A stretch of DNA of 64,000 nucleotides from Neoalteromonas facilis (GTDB lineage Bacteria; Pseudomonadota; Gammaproteobacteria; Enterobacterales; Alteromonadaceae), in assembly GCF_002807665.1 (NCBI RefSeq), contig NZ_PEAY01000001.1:434001-498000 (forward strand). The letters run 5' to 3'. This document shows positions 26,793 to 36,084 of the stretch, piece after piece (the first letter of the stretch is position 1; the number at the start of each line of letters is the position of its first letter). The position numbers and the translations under genes are program-made. Below the pieces are notes generated by a model. That model saw only the letters and a program-made list of their open reading frames with translations, made no database searches and was not told the DNA's origin.

Positions 26793-26844
26793 CATTTGTA
26801 CGCAATCGCAAGGACAAATCGTACCAGTTGGAGCACATTTGTAC
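26793..26844. promoter_or_regulatory. Repeated half-sites upstream of the DUF1302 gene
   Basis: The nonamer CATTTGTAC occurs twice on the plus strand, at 26793-26801 and 26836-26844 (43 bases apart, about four helical turns). Between them, ACAAAT at 26814-26819 is the inverted half-site. They lie 80-131 bp upstream of the DUF1302 start, a sensible place for an activator. The regulator is unknown. Confidence 0.4.
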
Positions 26845-26881
26845 TGTCGTTTCTAATTCCGTCTAAATTATAGACAAACGA

Positions 26882-27121
26882 CTAGTGTTGGTGAGTTGAA
26901 ATTTGAGTAAGACTGATTATTTTATTTTGCGCCGACGTTACTAAGCGAAACCGGGCATGAATGCCATTAGTACTAACGAATGGCCGCAAATTCTTAGCGG
27001 GTAGACTAATTCTAACCCCTGTTGTACTCAACACCACAACAGAGTTGTTTCCTTGCATGTATAGCTGCTCACACTGCTTGTAGGAAACACATAACGAAAA
27101 TTCATATTCATTATTGGCCAT
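26882..27121 (-). CDS. DUF2835 family protein
   Basis: A 79-residue cytoplasmic protein of the DUF2835 family. The hallmark is the motif VRISLPAKNLRPFVSTNGIHARFRL, preceded by YEFSLCVSYKQCEQLYMQG. Function unknown; the length and compact predicted beta structure suggest a small RNA- or protein-binding domain, which is speculation. It starts 4 bp after the pepN stop, so it is co-transcribed with pepN, an association also seen in other gammaproteobacteria. Confidence 0.92.
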   Translation of the reverse strand: MANNEYEFSLCVSYKQCEQLYMQGNNSVVVLSTTGVRISLPAKNLRPFVSTNGIHARFRLVTSAQNKIISLTQISTHQH

Positions 27122-27125
27122 AATG

Positions 27126-29675
27126 TTATTGGGATAGGCTTTTACTTACCTTCTCGTACAAATCTGCGCTCACATTTGGATTGTCCAGAATACGTATTAA
27201 ATTTCTCTGGATCAGTGTTTGACGACTTTCATCAAATTTACGCCAACTGATCAGCGGTGTCACTATGCGAGCGGCTACCTGAGGATTTACCGCATCAATA
27301 CTAAGAAGGTGGTCGACCAAAAATTTATAGCCGGAGCCATCAGCATTGTGGAGTCCAGCAGTATTGTAAAAAGCAAAGCTACCTAAAATTGAGCGTATAC
27401 GATTGGGATTTTTAACGCTGAACTGTTTGTGTTCCATTAACAATTGAATGCGTGCGAGTATGTCCTTACGTTCAGTTGTGGCATGTAGTGCAAACCACTT
27501 ATCAAGGACGAGTGGATCATCACACCAGCGTTCTTCAAAATGTTGCATAAGGCGCTCAAACAACGACGCATCAGCTGCCTGTGCGCACTGCAACGCAGTT
27601 AAGGTGTCAGTCATGTTATCTGCACAATCATATACAGATTGAATGCGCGATAGATCCATATTGCAATACGCGCATAATCGCATTACTGAGTTCAAACATT
27701 TGCGCTGTATTATCTGCTCTTCGGTATAAGCATATTCTGGTCGAGGCGTCAGCTGCGTTATCAATACGTCTAGCACTGCTGAACTGCTTTTGGCTATCGC
27801 CTCAATTACAGCGCGATATGCTGGCAAAAGCCTATTCAAATCAACACTTTCTAGTTCTGCGATAACCGATTCTATGCTTGGCAGTGCAATAACTTCACTC
27901 AGTAGTTCAATATTATTGGTATTGTTCTCAATGAAGGATGCAAATAACTTGGCTGTTTGAGTTAACTGCTCGGTATTGCCTGCGGCATAATCATTGACAC
28001 TTCTTTTAAACAGTTTTTGGCTTGCTTCCCAGCGATCAAAATCGGTAGATGCACTCTGCAATATAGTCGTTAACTCGTCTAACGAATACCTGTAGTCCAC
28101 GGCCACCGGGGCTCTAAAATGACTATTGACCACAATAGCTGAACAATCTTCTAAGCGAATATCGGTTGTTAACGACTCTTCATTCAACCAAATTATTTGT
28201 TCGCCTTGATGTTTGCCAGCCTCTTTACCAATAACTTCAATGGCAAGCGGGATCAATAATGGTTGTTTGTCTGCTTGATCGGCGGTAGGTGGTGTCTGTT
28301 GCTTAAACACTACCAAACCATTATCGGTTTGTGACATTGACACACGAGGCGTTCCCGATTGTGCATACCAACGCTTGAACAGCGACAGATCAACTTCATT
28401 GGCATCTTGCATCGCATTGACAAAGTCATCACAGGTCACGGCCTGTCCGTCATGCCGTTTAAAATACAATTTCATTCCCTTCTTAAAACCCTGTTCGCCA
28501 AGCAAGGTCCACAGCATCCTGATAACTTCAGCCCCCTTATCGTAAACCGTTACCGTGTAAAAATTATTCATTTCGATAACTTCTTGCGGTCGTATAGGGT
28601 GACTCATGGGGCTCGCATCTTCTGCAAATTGATGCTCCCTGATCACATTTACCTGCTTAATACGGGTTGCCAATGCTGCGTTGTAGGTTTCACTGAAGTA
28701 TTGATCTCGGAAAACGGTTAAGCCTTCCTTGAGCGACAACTGAAACCAATCTCGACAAGTGACGCGATTACCTGTCCAGTTATGGAAGTATTCATGTGCA
28801 ATTACCGATTCGATATTAAAGTAATCATCATCGGTTGCGGTCTCTTCGTTAGCGAGTACAAATTTGCTATTGAATACGTTTAGACCCTTGTTCTCCATCG
28901 CGCCCATATTGAAGAAATCAACAGCTACGACCATGTAAACGTCTAGGTCGTATTCGAGGTTAAACGTCTCTTCATCCCATTTCATCGCTCGTTTTAATGA
29001 TTCGATAGCATGAGAACCGCGCGCCCCCATACCTTTATCAACATACAATTCGATCGAAACTTCTTTCCCACCACTAGTTGTGTAGGTATCTCTGATGCAC
29101 TCTAGATCCCCTGCTACCAACGCAAACAAGTAACACGGTTTTGGGAAGGGGTCATGCCACCGAACCCAGTGTGAACCATCGTTATTGACACCGCTACCCA
29201 CTTTATTGCCATTGGATAGTAGTTGAGGATACTTTTTAATGTCGCCGGTGATGGTTACATCATAAACAGCCAATACATCAGGTCTGTCCATAAAATAGGT
29301 TATCTTACGAAACCCCTCTGCTTCGCACTGCGTGCAAAACGCGCCATTTGATAAATATAGTCCTTCTAGGGATGTGTTTTGGCTCGGATTAATGGTTGTT
29401 TCTATGCGAAGAGAGAATTGTTGTGGAACATTATGAATGACTAAAGCGGTTTCACTAACATCATAGTCAGACCACATTTCACCATTGATGGATAATGAAA
29501 GAAGCGCCAGATTTTCACCATCCAGCTTTAGATCTAACGCGTTATCATTTTCCCGTTGCACAGTGCTAGTAGCGATAACGCGTGTGGTTACTTCATCAAG
29601 TACAATATCCAACGTTAGGGTTTTAACACTAAACGCAGGTGGTAGATAATCACATAAACGTTTCGCTACTTTCAT
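27126..29675 (-). CDS. pepN: Aminopeptidase N
   Basis: An 849-residue M1 zinc aminopeptidase (E. coli PepN: 870) that removes N-terminal residues in cytoplasmic protein turnover. The exopeptidase motif is GAMENKGLNVFNS. The zinc site is HEYFHNWTGNRVTCRDWF followed by LKEGLTVFRDQ, giving H-E-x2-H and the downstream Glu. The N-terminal beta saddle, catalytic domain and C-terminal helical superhelix are all present, and the protein looks complete. It lies 9 bp after nhaC and 4 bp before the DUF2835 gene, in line with an NSS-nhaC-pepN-DUF2835 transcription unit. Confidence 0.97.
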   Translation of the reverse strand: MKVAKRLCDYLPPAFSVKTLTLDIVLDEVTTRVIATSTVQRENDNALDLKLDGENLALLSLSINGEMWSDYDVSETALVIHNVPQQFSLRIETTINPSQNTSLEGLYLSNGAFCTQCEAEGFRKITYFMDRPDVLAVYDVTITGDIKKYPQLLSNGNKVGSGVNNDGSHWVRWHDPFPKPCYLFALVAGDLECIRDTYTTSGGKEVSIELYVDKGMGARGSHAIESLKRAMKWDEETFNLEYDLDVYMVVAVDFFNMGAMENKGLNVFNSKFVLANEETATDDDYFNIESVIAHEYFHNWTGNRVTCRDWFQLSLKEGLTVFRDQYFSETYNAALATRIKQVNVIREHQFAEDASPMSHPIRPQEVIEMNNFYTVTVYDKGAEVIRMLWTLLGEQGFKKGMKLYFKRHDGQAVTCDDFVNAMQDANEVDLSLFKRWYAQSGTPRVSMSQTDNGLVVFKQQTPPTADQADKQPLLIPLAIEVIGKEAGKHQGEQIIWLNEESLTTDIRLEDCSAIVVNSHFRAPVAVDYRYSLDELTTILQSASTDFDRWEASQKLFKRSVNDYAAGNTEQLTQTAKLFASFIENNTNNIELLSEVIALPSIESVIAELESVDLNRLLPAYRAVIEAIAKSSSAVLDVLITQLTPRPEYAYTEEQIIQRKCLNSVMRLCAYCNMDLSRIQSVYDCADNMTDTLTALQCAQAADASLFERLMQHFEERWCDDPLVLDKWFALHATTERKDILARIQLLMEHKQFSVKNPNRIRSILGSFAFYNTAGLHNADGSGYKFLVDHLLSIDAVNPQVAARIVTPLISWRKFDESRQTLIQRNLIRILDNPNVSADLYEKVSKSLSQ

Positions 29676-29684
29676 AAATCTACT

Positions 29685-31169
29685 TTAATTTTTGGATTGT
29701 TCTGTTGCCAAAAGCTCATCCATATTAGGCGGTGTTATGCGTAGAATCTTTATGCCGAGATACGCATAAATAACCGCTAAGATCGGACTTAGCCAATTGA
29801 AAAAAGCATAAGCAAAATAAGTAAAGGGGTGAACGCCTAATACACCGTGCATATAGGCGCCGCACGTGTTCCAAGGAATTAACGGAGAAGTTAAAGTACC
29901 GCCATCTTCAAGACTCCGTGAGAGGTTTAATTGATCGAGCCCACGATGCTCAAACTCTTCTTTATACATACGACCTGGCATAACTATCGCCATATACTGA
30001 TCAGCAGTCACCAAATTTGTGCCAATACAGGTCAAAATCGTACGCGATACCATATCTCCTGCACTCTTTGCGCCTTTAAGGATTGTACTTACAACTCGTT
30101 TCAGTAATCCTATTTTCTCTAAAACAGCTCCGAATGACATTGCACATATAATCAGCCAAATGGTATTGAGCATACTCTCCATACCACCTCGACTGAGTAA
30201 ATCATTCAGGTTTGAATCTGGCGTTTCAAATGTCACGCCTGCAAACAACGCAGTCCACACAACAGTAATATTACCGAGTAAACCATCGAAAGCAGATGTA
30301 TTCATCGAAGCCACGACATCTGGTTGAAATAGCAGTGCCCAAACACCTCCTAAAAGTGCACCGATTGAAACCGCAGGAAATGCTGGGACTTTTTTGACCG
30401 CTAATACAAGCAGCACAATGAGAGGTACTAACAGGTGCCATCCCATCTCAAAAGAACCTTCAAGCAAGGTTTGCATTTGCTGAATGCGTTCAGAAGAGGC
30501 GTTTAAGTCCTGATTAAATCCAAGAATTAAAAATAAAATCAAGGCCAACACAAAACTTGGGATCGTAGTCCAAAGCATATAACGAATATGATCAAACAGC
30601 TGTGTTCCAGCAACAGCAGGAGCCAAATTAGTTGTTTCGCTTAATGGCGAGATCTTGTCACCAAAGTAAGCACCTGAAATAACCGCACCGGCTGTAATTG
30701 CAGCTGACATCTCCATGCCAGCAGACACGCCCATTAAGGCCACCCCTACGGTAGCGGCTGTGGTCCAGGAACTGCCGATACTCATGGCCACTACAGCACA
30801 AATAACACAAGCAGCCACATAAAAAATTGCCGGGTTTAACAGTTCTAAGCCGAAATAAATCAGTGTAGGAACGGTTCCTGCCAACATCCAAGTACCGATA
30901 AGCGCACCAACGGCTAAAAGGATAAGTACCGCACCCAACGCCATAGAAATGCCGTTAACTATTCCCTCTTCAATGGCCTGCCACGTATAGCCATTTTTAA
31001 GACCGATAATGCCTGCAATACCTGTAGCAATAAGCAGCGCTACCTGATTGGGACCATATGACGATCCATCACCAAAAATATAGACAGCAGCGCCCATCAT
31101 AACGACAAGCAAAACGACCGGAATAAGTGCATCCAACAAAGATGGCTGTTTTACATGAGTCTGAGTCAT
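29685..31169 (-). CDS. nhaC: NhaC-type Na+/H+ antiporter
   Basis: A 494-residue polytopic membrane protein of the NhaC family, expected to exchange cytoplasmic Na+ for H+. It has about 11-12 hydrophobic segments. Family marks include MSIGSSWTTAATVGVALMG, ISGAYFGDKISPLSETTNLA and, near the C-terminus, LEDGGTLTSPLIPWNTCGAYMHGVLGV. It lies 12 bp after an NSS sodium symporter gene, so sodium export and sodium-driven uptake are encoded together, fitting a marine lifestyle. Confidence 0.94.
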   Translation of the reverse strand: MTQTHVKQPSLLDALIPVVLLVVMMGAAVYIFGDGSSYGPNQVALLIATGIAGIIGLKNGYTWQAIEEGIVNGISMALGAVLILLAVGALIGTWMLAGTVPTLIYFGLELLNPAIFYVAACVICAVVAMSIGSSWTTAATVGVALMGVSAGMEMSAAITAGAVISGAYFGDKISPLSETTNLAPAVAGTQLFDHIRYMLWTTIPSFVLALILFLILGFNQDLNASSERIQQMQTLLEGSFEMGWHLLVPLIVLLVLAVKKVPAFPAVSIGALLGGVWALLFQPDVVASMNTSAFDGLLGNITVVWTALFAGVTFETPDSNLNDLLSRGGMESMLNTIWLIICAMSFGAVLEKIGLLKRVVSTILKGAKSAGDMVSRTILTCIGTNLVTADQYMAIVMPGRMYKEEFEHRGLDQLNLSRSLEDGGTLTSPLIPWNTCGAYMHGVLGVHPFTYFAYAFFNWLSPILAVIYAYLGIKILRITPPNMDELLATEQSKN

Positions 31170-31181
31170 CTAAAAACTTCC

Positions 31182-32516
31182 CTACAGCACAGAACGAATA
31201 AACATAAAGAAAATCACCACCGGACAAATGAACTTCACATACAGTGGCCAAATCTTCCAAAACATAGTGCTTTCAATTTCTGGTGAGCCTTCAGTCAATT
31301 CTTTTAGCAACCCATTTCGGTTCCAAACCCAACCAGCAAATATACACAACACCATACCCAACAGAGGCTGGCTATATTGGGTTGTTGCCGCGATAACTAG
31401 CCCAAACAACGAAGAGAAATTAAAAATGATAATTGCGCTCAACACAAAAATTGATACGGCCAAAATCCACACTGCTTTGGTACGCGATACATTATGACTT
31501 TCAACAAGGTAGGCAACTGGTACTTCTAACATCGAAATTGATGACGTCAGGGAAGCGATTACCATTAGGGCAAAAAAGGCAAAGGCTATAAACGGCCCAA
31601 CGCCTCCAATCGAATCGAACAAAGCAGGTAATACGGTGAAAATCAATTGGTCTTCCCCAATTAACGCGCCCGCTTCAGTGAATATTTCTACACCATTATG
31701 AAGTGCCACGTACATCGCAGGAATAATCAACATACCAGCTAAGATAGCAACACCTATATCCACTAATGCTACGGATACACCTAACGTCGGCAAGTTTTCT
31801 TTTTTACTGACATAAGAGCCATATACCAACATCGTACCCACACCTAAAGACATGCTAAAGAATGCCTGCCCCATGGCACTGATCAATAAATCCGGATGGA
31901 ATACTTTTGAAAAGTCGGGTACGAGGTAAACCTTCCAACCTTCAATTGCGCCTGGTTGAGTACTTACATAGACAATCAATAGCAATATGATGATGATCAA
32001 GGTTGGCATGAGTCGGACAGACCAGCGCTCAATACCCTGACTGACCCCACCCGTTACGATCATAGCCGTCAATCCGAAAAACATCGCAGCAAACAGTAAG
32101 TTGCGTTCCAACGAAAACCCTATCATCCAATCAGCGGTACTCGTTGCCCCAGCGAAACGTGTTAATGACTCGGCAAAATAGGCGATCATCCAACCACCGA
32201 CAATGGCGTAAAAGGCAAGGATCAACGACACGGTAACACAACCCCATAGGCCGACCATGCGCCCTACTCTATTACCGGAAATCTTACCCAATGCATCAAC
32301 CATATTGGCGCGTTTAGCACGACCAATGACCAATTCAGCCATCAATACAGGGTAAGCTAGGACAAACGCTAATAGTAGATAAACCAATACGAAGGCTGCG
32401 CCCCCGTTTTCTGCAACTTGGTTGGGAAAGCCCCAAATATTGCCCAAACCAACAGCCGATCCTGCGGCCGCTAATATAAAGCCAAAGCGAGACGAAAATT
32501 CTCCGCGAGCACTCAT
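31182..32516 (-). CDS. Sodium-dependent NSS/SNF family transporter
   Basis: A 444-residue neurotransmitter:sodium symporter family protein of the LeuT/MhsT type, expected to import an amino acid or similar solute with Na+. The first helix carries GFILAAAGSAVGLGNIWGFP, including the unwound sodium- and substrate-binding stretch, and about 11 further hydrophobic segments follow. AGAGG lies before ATG 32516. The substrate cannot be predicted. It leads the NSS-nhaC-pepN-DUF2835 run and is separated from prc by a terminator. Confidence 0.93.
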   Translation of the reverse strand: MSARGEFSSRFGFILAAAGSAVGLGNIWGFPNQVAENGGAAFVLVYLLLAFVLAYPVLMAELVIGRAKRANMVDALGKISGNRVGRMVGLWGCVTVSLILAFYAIVGGWMIAYFAESLTRFAGATSTADWMIGFSLERNLLFAAMFFGLTAMIVTGGVSQGIERWSVRLMPTLIIIILLLIVYVSTQPGAIEGWKVYLVPDFSKVFHPDLLISAMGQAFFSMSLGVGTMLVYGSYVSKKENLPTLGVSVALVDIGVAILAGMLIIPAMYVALHNGVEIFTEAGALIGEDQLIFTVLPALFDSIGGVGPFIAFAFFALMVIASLTSSISMLEVPVAYLVESHNVSRTKAVWILAVSIFVLSAIIIFNFSSLFGLVIAATTQYSQPLLGMVLCIFAGWVWNRNGLLKELTEGSPEIESTMFWKIWPLYVKFICPVVIFFMFIRSVL

Positions 32517-32565
32517 GCATATTCCTCTTAGTTATTATTGTTATGCATTCGCCTAAAGACGAGAA

Positions 32566-32587
32566 AACGGGCTTGTATAAGCCCGTT
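32566..32587 (-). terminator. prc terminator
   Basis: 9-bp stem AACGGGCTT / AAGCCCGTT with a GTAT loop. On the minus strand it ends in CGTTTTC, 42 bases after the prc stop. Confidence 0.78.
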
Positions 32588-32628
32588 CAATGTGTGAAAG
32601 ATATCACTTTTTAACCTACTGTGTAGGA

Positions 32629-34665
32629 TTAATTTGTTCTTATCGCGTAACGTCCTGTTTCTATCATATCAACAGTAATGTTCGCGGCTTCCATCAAGAA
32701 AGGGTCGTCGAATTCGATGTCTTCAGGCACATCGTCAATTGATGTAACTGGATCCATACCCAAACGCGATAAACGTTCGTTCATACGAGCCAATCGTTTT
32801 GCATCTGCTTCTTCCTTCTTAGCAAGACGTTCTGACTCGACCAAAGATACAAATTTCTCATCTTTAGATTCTTTATATTCGGCGATATCTTCGTATAGAT
32901 ACTGGAACTCAGGATCTTGCAGCACGCGCTTTTTATGCTTTGCAGTCAAAATGTCGATTGCTTGCTGACTATCACCAAAAGTCATGTAGTTTGCACGGCT
33001 GATGCTATCCCAAGGAAGCGCATTTTCTTCTTGGCTTTCACCCCACTCTTCCGGCTCTACTGCACTTGGATAAGCGATATCAGGCACGACACCTTTGTGT
33101 TGAGTACTACCGCCATTAATCCGATAGAATTTGGCAATGGTGAACTGAACACTGCCAAGCGGATTGTCGTATAGGTCATAGACTCGTCCTAACGGTCTAT
33201 GCTGTTGCACTGTTCCTTTACCAAATGTTTGCTCACCAATGATCAAGGCACGATTATAGTCTTGCATAGCGGCGGCAAAGATTTCAGACGCTGAAGCGCT
33301 ATAGCGGTCAACCAACACAGTCAACGGACCATCGTAAAACACCTTACCATCAGTGTCTTTGTCAACTTTGACACGGCCTTCACCGTATCGTATTTGCACA
33401 ACAGGCCCTTTATCGATAAACAGACCCGATAACATGATTGCTTCAGGCAATGACCCACCGCCATTGCCACGCAAATCAACGATCATGGCTTTAACGTCTT
33501 GCTCAAGTAATTCCGTGATCTCGCGTTCAACGTCTTCATGTAACGCGTTATAGAATGAGGGAATTTCAATAACACCGACTTTTTCGCCCTCGTTAGGGCC
33601 TGAGTCAGGAACAATCACTTTTGATTTGGCTTCGCGATCTTCAAGCTTGATTTTGTCGCGCACCAATTCAATTGATTCAAGCGATTTACTATCACCACTG
33701 CCCTTCATGACCTGAAGGCGAACCGTACTGCCTTTAGGACCTTTTATCAGATCCACAACTTCATCTAAGCGCCAGCCCACAACGTCAACTAACGGCTCGT
33801 CGTTCTGACCCACTGCAACGATTTTATCTTCGGGCTTGAGTTTTTTAGACGAATCAGCAGGGCCGCCAGCCACGATACTCTTAATCACCGTGTAATCATC
33901 TTCACTCTGCAAGACCGCACCAATACCCTCAAACGACAAATTCATTTCCATTTGGAATCGTTCGGCATTGCGCGGAGAAAGATAGCTTGTGTGGGCTTCG
34001 ATGCTTCTGGCAAACGCATTCATAACCGTCTGAAATACGTCTTCACTACTGGTTTGTTGCAAGCGTTTAATCGCTCGAGAATAACGCTTTTCAAGTAGTG
34101 ATTTAGTCTCTTCTGGCGTTTTATCAGCCATTTTCAGATTCAACGCATCGTATTTAACGCGCTGACGCCATAATTCATCGAGTTCGGCTGTGGTAACAGG
34201 CCAATCCGCTTCATCGCGTCGATAGTGAAACTTGTCACCCTCGACAGTAAAATCAAATGGCTTATCCAACAGTGTTAACGCATATTCGAATCGCTCAATA
34301 CGCTTTTCCAGCATCAGGGTATACATATCGTATGCCATGCCGAGATCGCCGAGTTTGATAGCCTCGTCAAAGCGTGTTTTATTCGCCTCAAAGGCATCAA
34401 CATCCTGTTTGAGCAGAATGTTTTTATTGCTGTCTAATATGCGCAGGAATCGATCGAATATCTTGGCTGACAATGCATCGTCTAGTACTACCTCTGAGTA
34501 ATGCGCCCGAGTGAACATTCGTGACACTCGTTTGGCAGCGGCTTCATGTTGTGATTCTTGTTTGAGAATGGGTAATGAATCAACAGTTTCTGTTGTCGGT
34601 GCCGCATTGGCTAAGGCAACGGTAACAAAAGTTGATAGTACAGATAGACGAAGCATTTTATTCAT
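32629..34665 (-). CDS. prc: Tail-specific protease Prc (Tsp)
   Basis: A 678-residue S41 C-terminal processing protease acting in the periplasm. E. coli Prc trims FtsI and degrades MepS and SsrA-tagged proteins. The signal peptide is MNKMLRLSVLSTFVTVALANAA. A PDZ domain (FEGIGAVLQSEDDYTVIKSIV, GGPAD) precedes the peptidase domain with the catalytic Ser in DRYSASASEIFAAAMQDY and the catalytic Lys in TFGKGTVQ. The frame stays open 15 codons upstream, but ATG 34665 follows AGAGG and gives a proper signal peptide. It starts 1 bp after the proQ stop, the same gene order as E. coli. Confidence 0.97.
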   Translation of the reverse strand: MNKMLRLSVLSTFVTVALANAAPTTETVDSLPILKQESQHEAAAKRVSRMFTRAHYSEVVLDDALSAKIFDRFLRILDSNKNILLKQDVDAFEANKTRFDEAIKLGDLGMAYDMYTLMLEKRIERFEYALTLLDKPFDFTVEGDKFHYRRDEADWPVTTAELDELWRQRVKYDALNLKMADKTPEETKSLLEKRYSRAIKRLQQTSSEDVFQTVMNAFARSIEAHTSYLSPRNAERFQMEMNLSFEGIGAVLQSEDDYTVIKSIVAGGPADSSKKLKPEDKIVAVGQNDEPLVDVVGWRLDEVVDLIKGPKGSTVRLQVMKGSGDSKSLESIELVRDKIKLEDREAKSKVIVPDSGPNEGEKVGVIEIPSFYNALHEDVEREITELLEQDVKAMIVDLRGNGGGSLPEAIMLSGLFIDKGPVVQIRYGEGRVKVDKDTDGKVFYDGPLTVLVDRYSASASEIFAAAMQDYNRALIIGEQTFGKGTVQQHRPLGRVYDLYDNPLGSVQFTIAKFYRINGGSTQHKGVVPDIAYPSAVEPEEWGESQEENALPWDSISRANYMTFGDSQQAIDILTAKHKKRVLQDPEFQYLYEDIAEYKESKDEKFVSLVESERLAKKEEADAKRLARMNERLSRLGMDPVTSIDDVPEDIEFDDPFLMEAANITVDMIETGRYAIRTN

Positions 34666-34666
34666 A

Positions 34667-35320
34667 TTACGACCTCTTCGGACTCGCCAAACGTAATGCA
34701 TCCTGAGCAACTTTGACCACCATTCCGGTGTCTAGCTGAACATGAATGCCGTCTTTCGCCACCTCTGTAATAACGGCAGGCATTGGGACTTTACCCAATT
34801 TAACCGTCACTCTTGTACCTTCAGAGATATCTTCAGACGTTAATTTCTGCGGTGCAGGTTGTTTAGAGCGAGCATTGTTAGGATTAGTTCCGTGCTTTTT
34901 ACTACTAGGTCCCTTATCCGTTTTCGCTTGACGTGGCTTATCACCGCGTCGCTTGTTTTGAGTTTTCTTTTGTTCTTTACGTTTTTCTGCTGCAGCCGCT
35001 TTACTTTCTGACAACTGTTGTTGTGCATGTTCTGCGTGTTCAGCCTCAATTACGGCGTCTTGCTCACCCTGAAGGTTTACACGGTGTGCACCCTCTGTGA
35101 TGGATTCAAGATAGCGCCAGCTGTTGGTGTAGTGTCTTAATGATGAACGTAACAAGGTTTTACTGAGGCGGCTTTCTTCTTTTAGAGCCTCTGCGAGATC
35201 TTGAAATATCCCAATTTTAAGCGGCTTGGCTGCTCCCGAAACTGTGAAACAATCCGGGAATGTTTGAGCTAAAAAGGCAATGACTTCTTTGCTGTTTGCG
35301 AACTTTTCAGTACTTTCCAT
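34667..35320 (-). CDS. proQ: RNA chaperone ProQ
   Basis: A 217-residue ProQ/FinO family RNA chaperone that binds structured sRNAs and mRNA 3' ends. An N-terminal FinO domain (about 1-115; AFLAQTFPDCF, PLKIGIFQDL, LRHYTNSWRYL) is followed by a Lys/Arg/Gln-rich linker (about 115-160) and a C-terminal Tudor/KOW-like domain (TRVTVKLGKVPMPAVITEV and VKVAQDALRLA). It is followed directly by prc and preceded by a 95-residue gene and msrC. Its presence is relevant to the candidate structured RNA near 39.6 kb. Confidence 0.97.
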   Translation of the reverse strand: MESTEKFANSKEVIAFLAQTFPDCFTVSGAAKPLKIGIFQDLAEALKEESRLSKTLLRSSLRHYTNSWRYLESITEGAHRVNLQGEQDAVIEAEHAEHAQQQLSESKAAAAEKRKEQKKTQNKRRGDKPRQAKTDKGPSSKKHGTNPNNARSKQPAPQKLTSEDISEGTRVTVKLGKVPMPAVITEVAKDGIHVQLDTGMVVKVAQDALRLASPKRS

Positions 35321-35340
35321 TTAAGTTGAGTTGCTTTGTA

Positions 35341-35628
35341 TTAATCGTCTTCGTGATCCGAATCATCCCAAGTTGCTAGCATTTGGTCAACCCAATCCGT
35401 CAAATCATCGTCGTCAATATCGACGAGTTGCGGTTCATTTACCCAAAATTCCCAAGTGTACTGCAACATTTTCTCTAATCGATATAGCGGAATTTCATCT
35501 TCTGTTTTCAAGTAAACCGCGTGCAGCAAGAGATTTAAACTATCACTGGCTTGCTCCGCATCATCATGAAAATCATCGAGATCTTCTGGCGTTGATAACA
35601 CAGTATGGATATCAATAAGTTCTTTCAT
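35341..35628 (-). CDS. Hypothetical acidic protein (msrC-proQ interval)
   Basis: A 95-residue very acidic cytoplasmic protein with no signal peptide and a C-terminal run rich in Asp (LVDIDDDDLTDWVDQML). I do not recognise a named family. The predicted structure is mostly helical. It overlaps the msrC stop by four bases (ATGA) and ends 20 bp before proQ, so it is almost certainly translated with them. The tight packing argues that it is a real gene. Confidence 0.8.
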   Translation of the reverse strand: MKELIDIHTVLSTPEDLDDFHDDAEQASDSLNLLLHAVYLKTEDEIPLYRLEKMLQYTWEFWVNEPQLVDIDDDDLTDWVDQMLATWDDSDHEDD

Positions 35629-36077
35629 TTTATTGAATCCACCAACGCATCCACAATTCCTTGTAGGCCTTTTGCATCTTTTTGGTTAAAACGAGAAAAA
35701 ACAGGGCTATCAATGTCCAATACACCAATAACCGCTTCATTAAGAATAATTGGGATAACGATTTCTGAATTAGAGGCTGCGTCGCACGCGATATGACCAT
35801 CAAATTGATGCACGTCTTCAACAACCATTGTTTCTCGTCTCAACGCAGCCGTTCCACATACACCTTTACCCATACCAATGCGAATACAGGCTGGTTGACC
35901 TTGAAATGGCCCTAATACTAGCTCGTTGTTTACTACGCGGTAAAAACCAGCCCAGTTAAGGTCAGTCATGTTGTTGAACAACAATGCGCTGATGTTGGCC
36001 ATATTGGCGATTAGATCAGTTTCGCCCTCTACTAATGATTTGGCTTGAGCGTTCAGAATATCGTAATTGGTTGTCAT
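35625..36077 (-). CDS. msrC: Free methionine-(R)-sulfoxide reductase (GAF)
   Basis: A 150-residue single-GAF-domain enzyme (fRMsr, MsrC/YebR) that reduces free methionine-R-sulfoxide using thioredoxin. All three redox cysteines are present in family spacing: PACIRIG, GKGVCGTA and GHIACDAAS (C84, C94 and C118 in E. coli numbering). The frame extends to a TTG at 36098, but ATG 36077 is preceded by AAGGTAA and matches the family start. It overlaps the downstream 95-residue gene by four bases. Confidence 0.95.
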   Translation of the reverse strand: MTTNYDILNAQAKSLVEGETDLIANMANISALLFNNMTDLNWAGFYRVVNNELVLGPFQGQPACIRIGMGKGVCGTAALRRETMVVEDVHQFDGHIACDAASNSEIVIPIILNEAVIGVLDIDSPVFSRFNQKDAKGLQGIVDALVDSIK

Positions 36078-36084
36078 ATTTACC

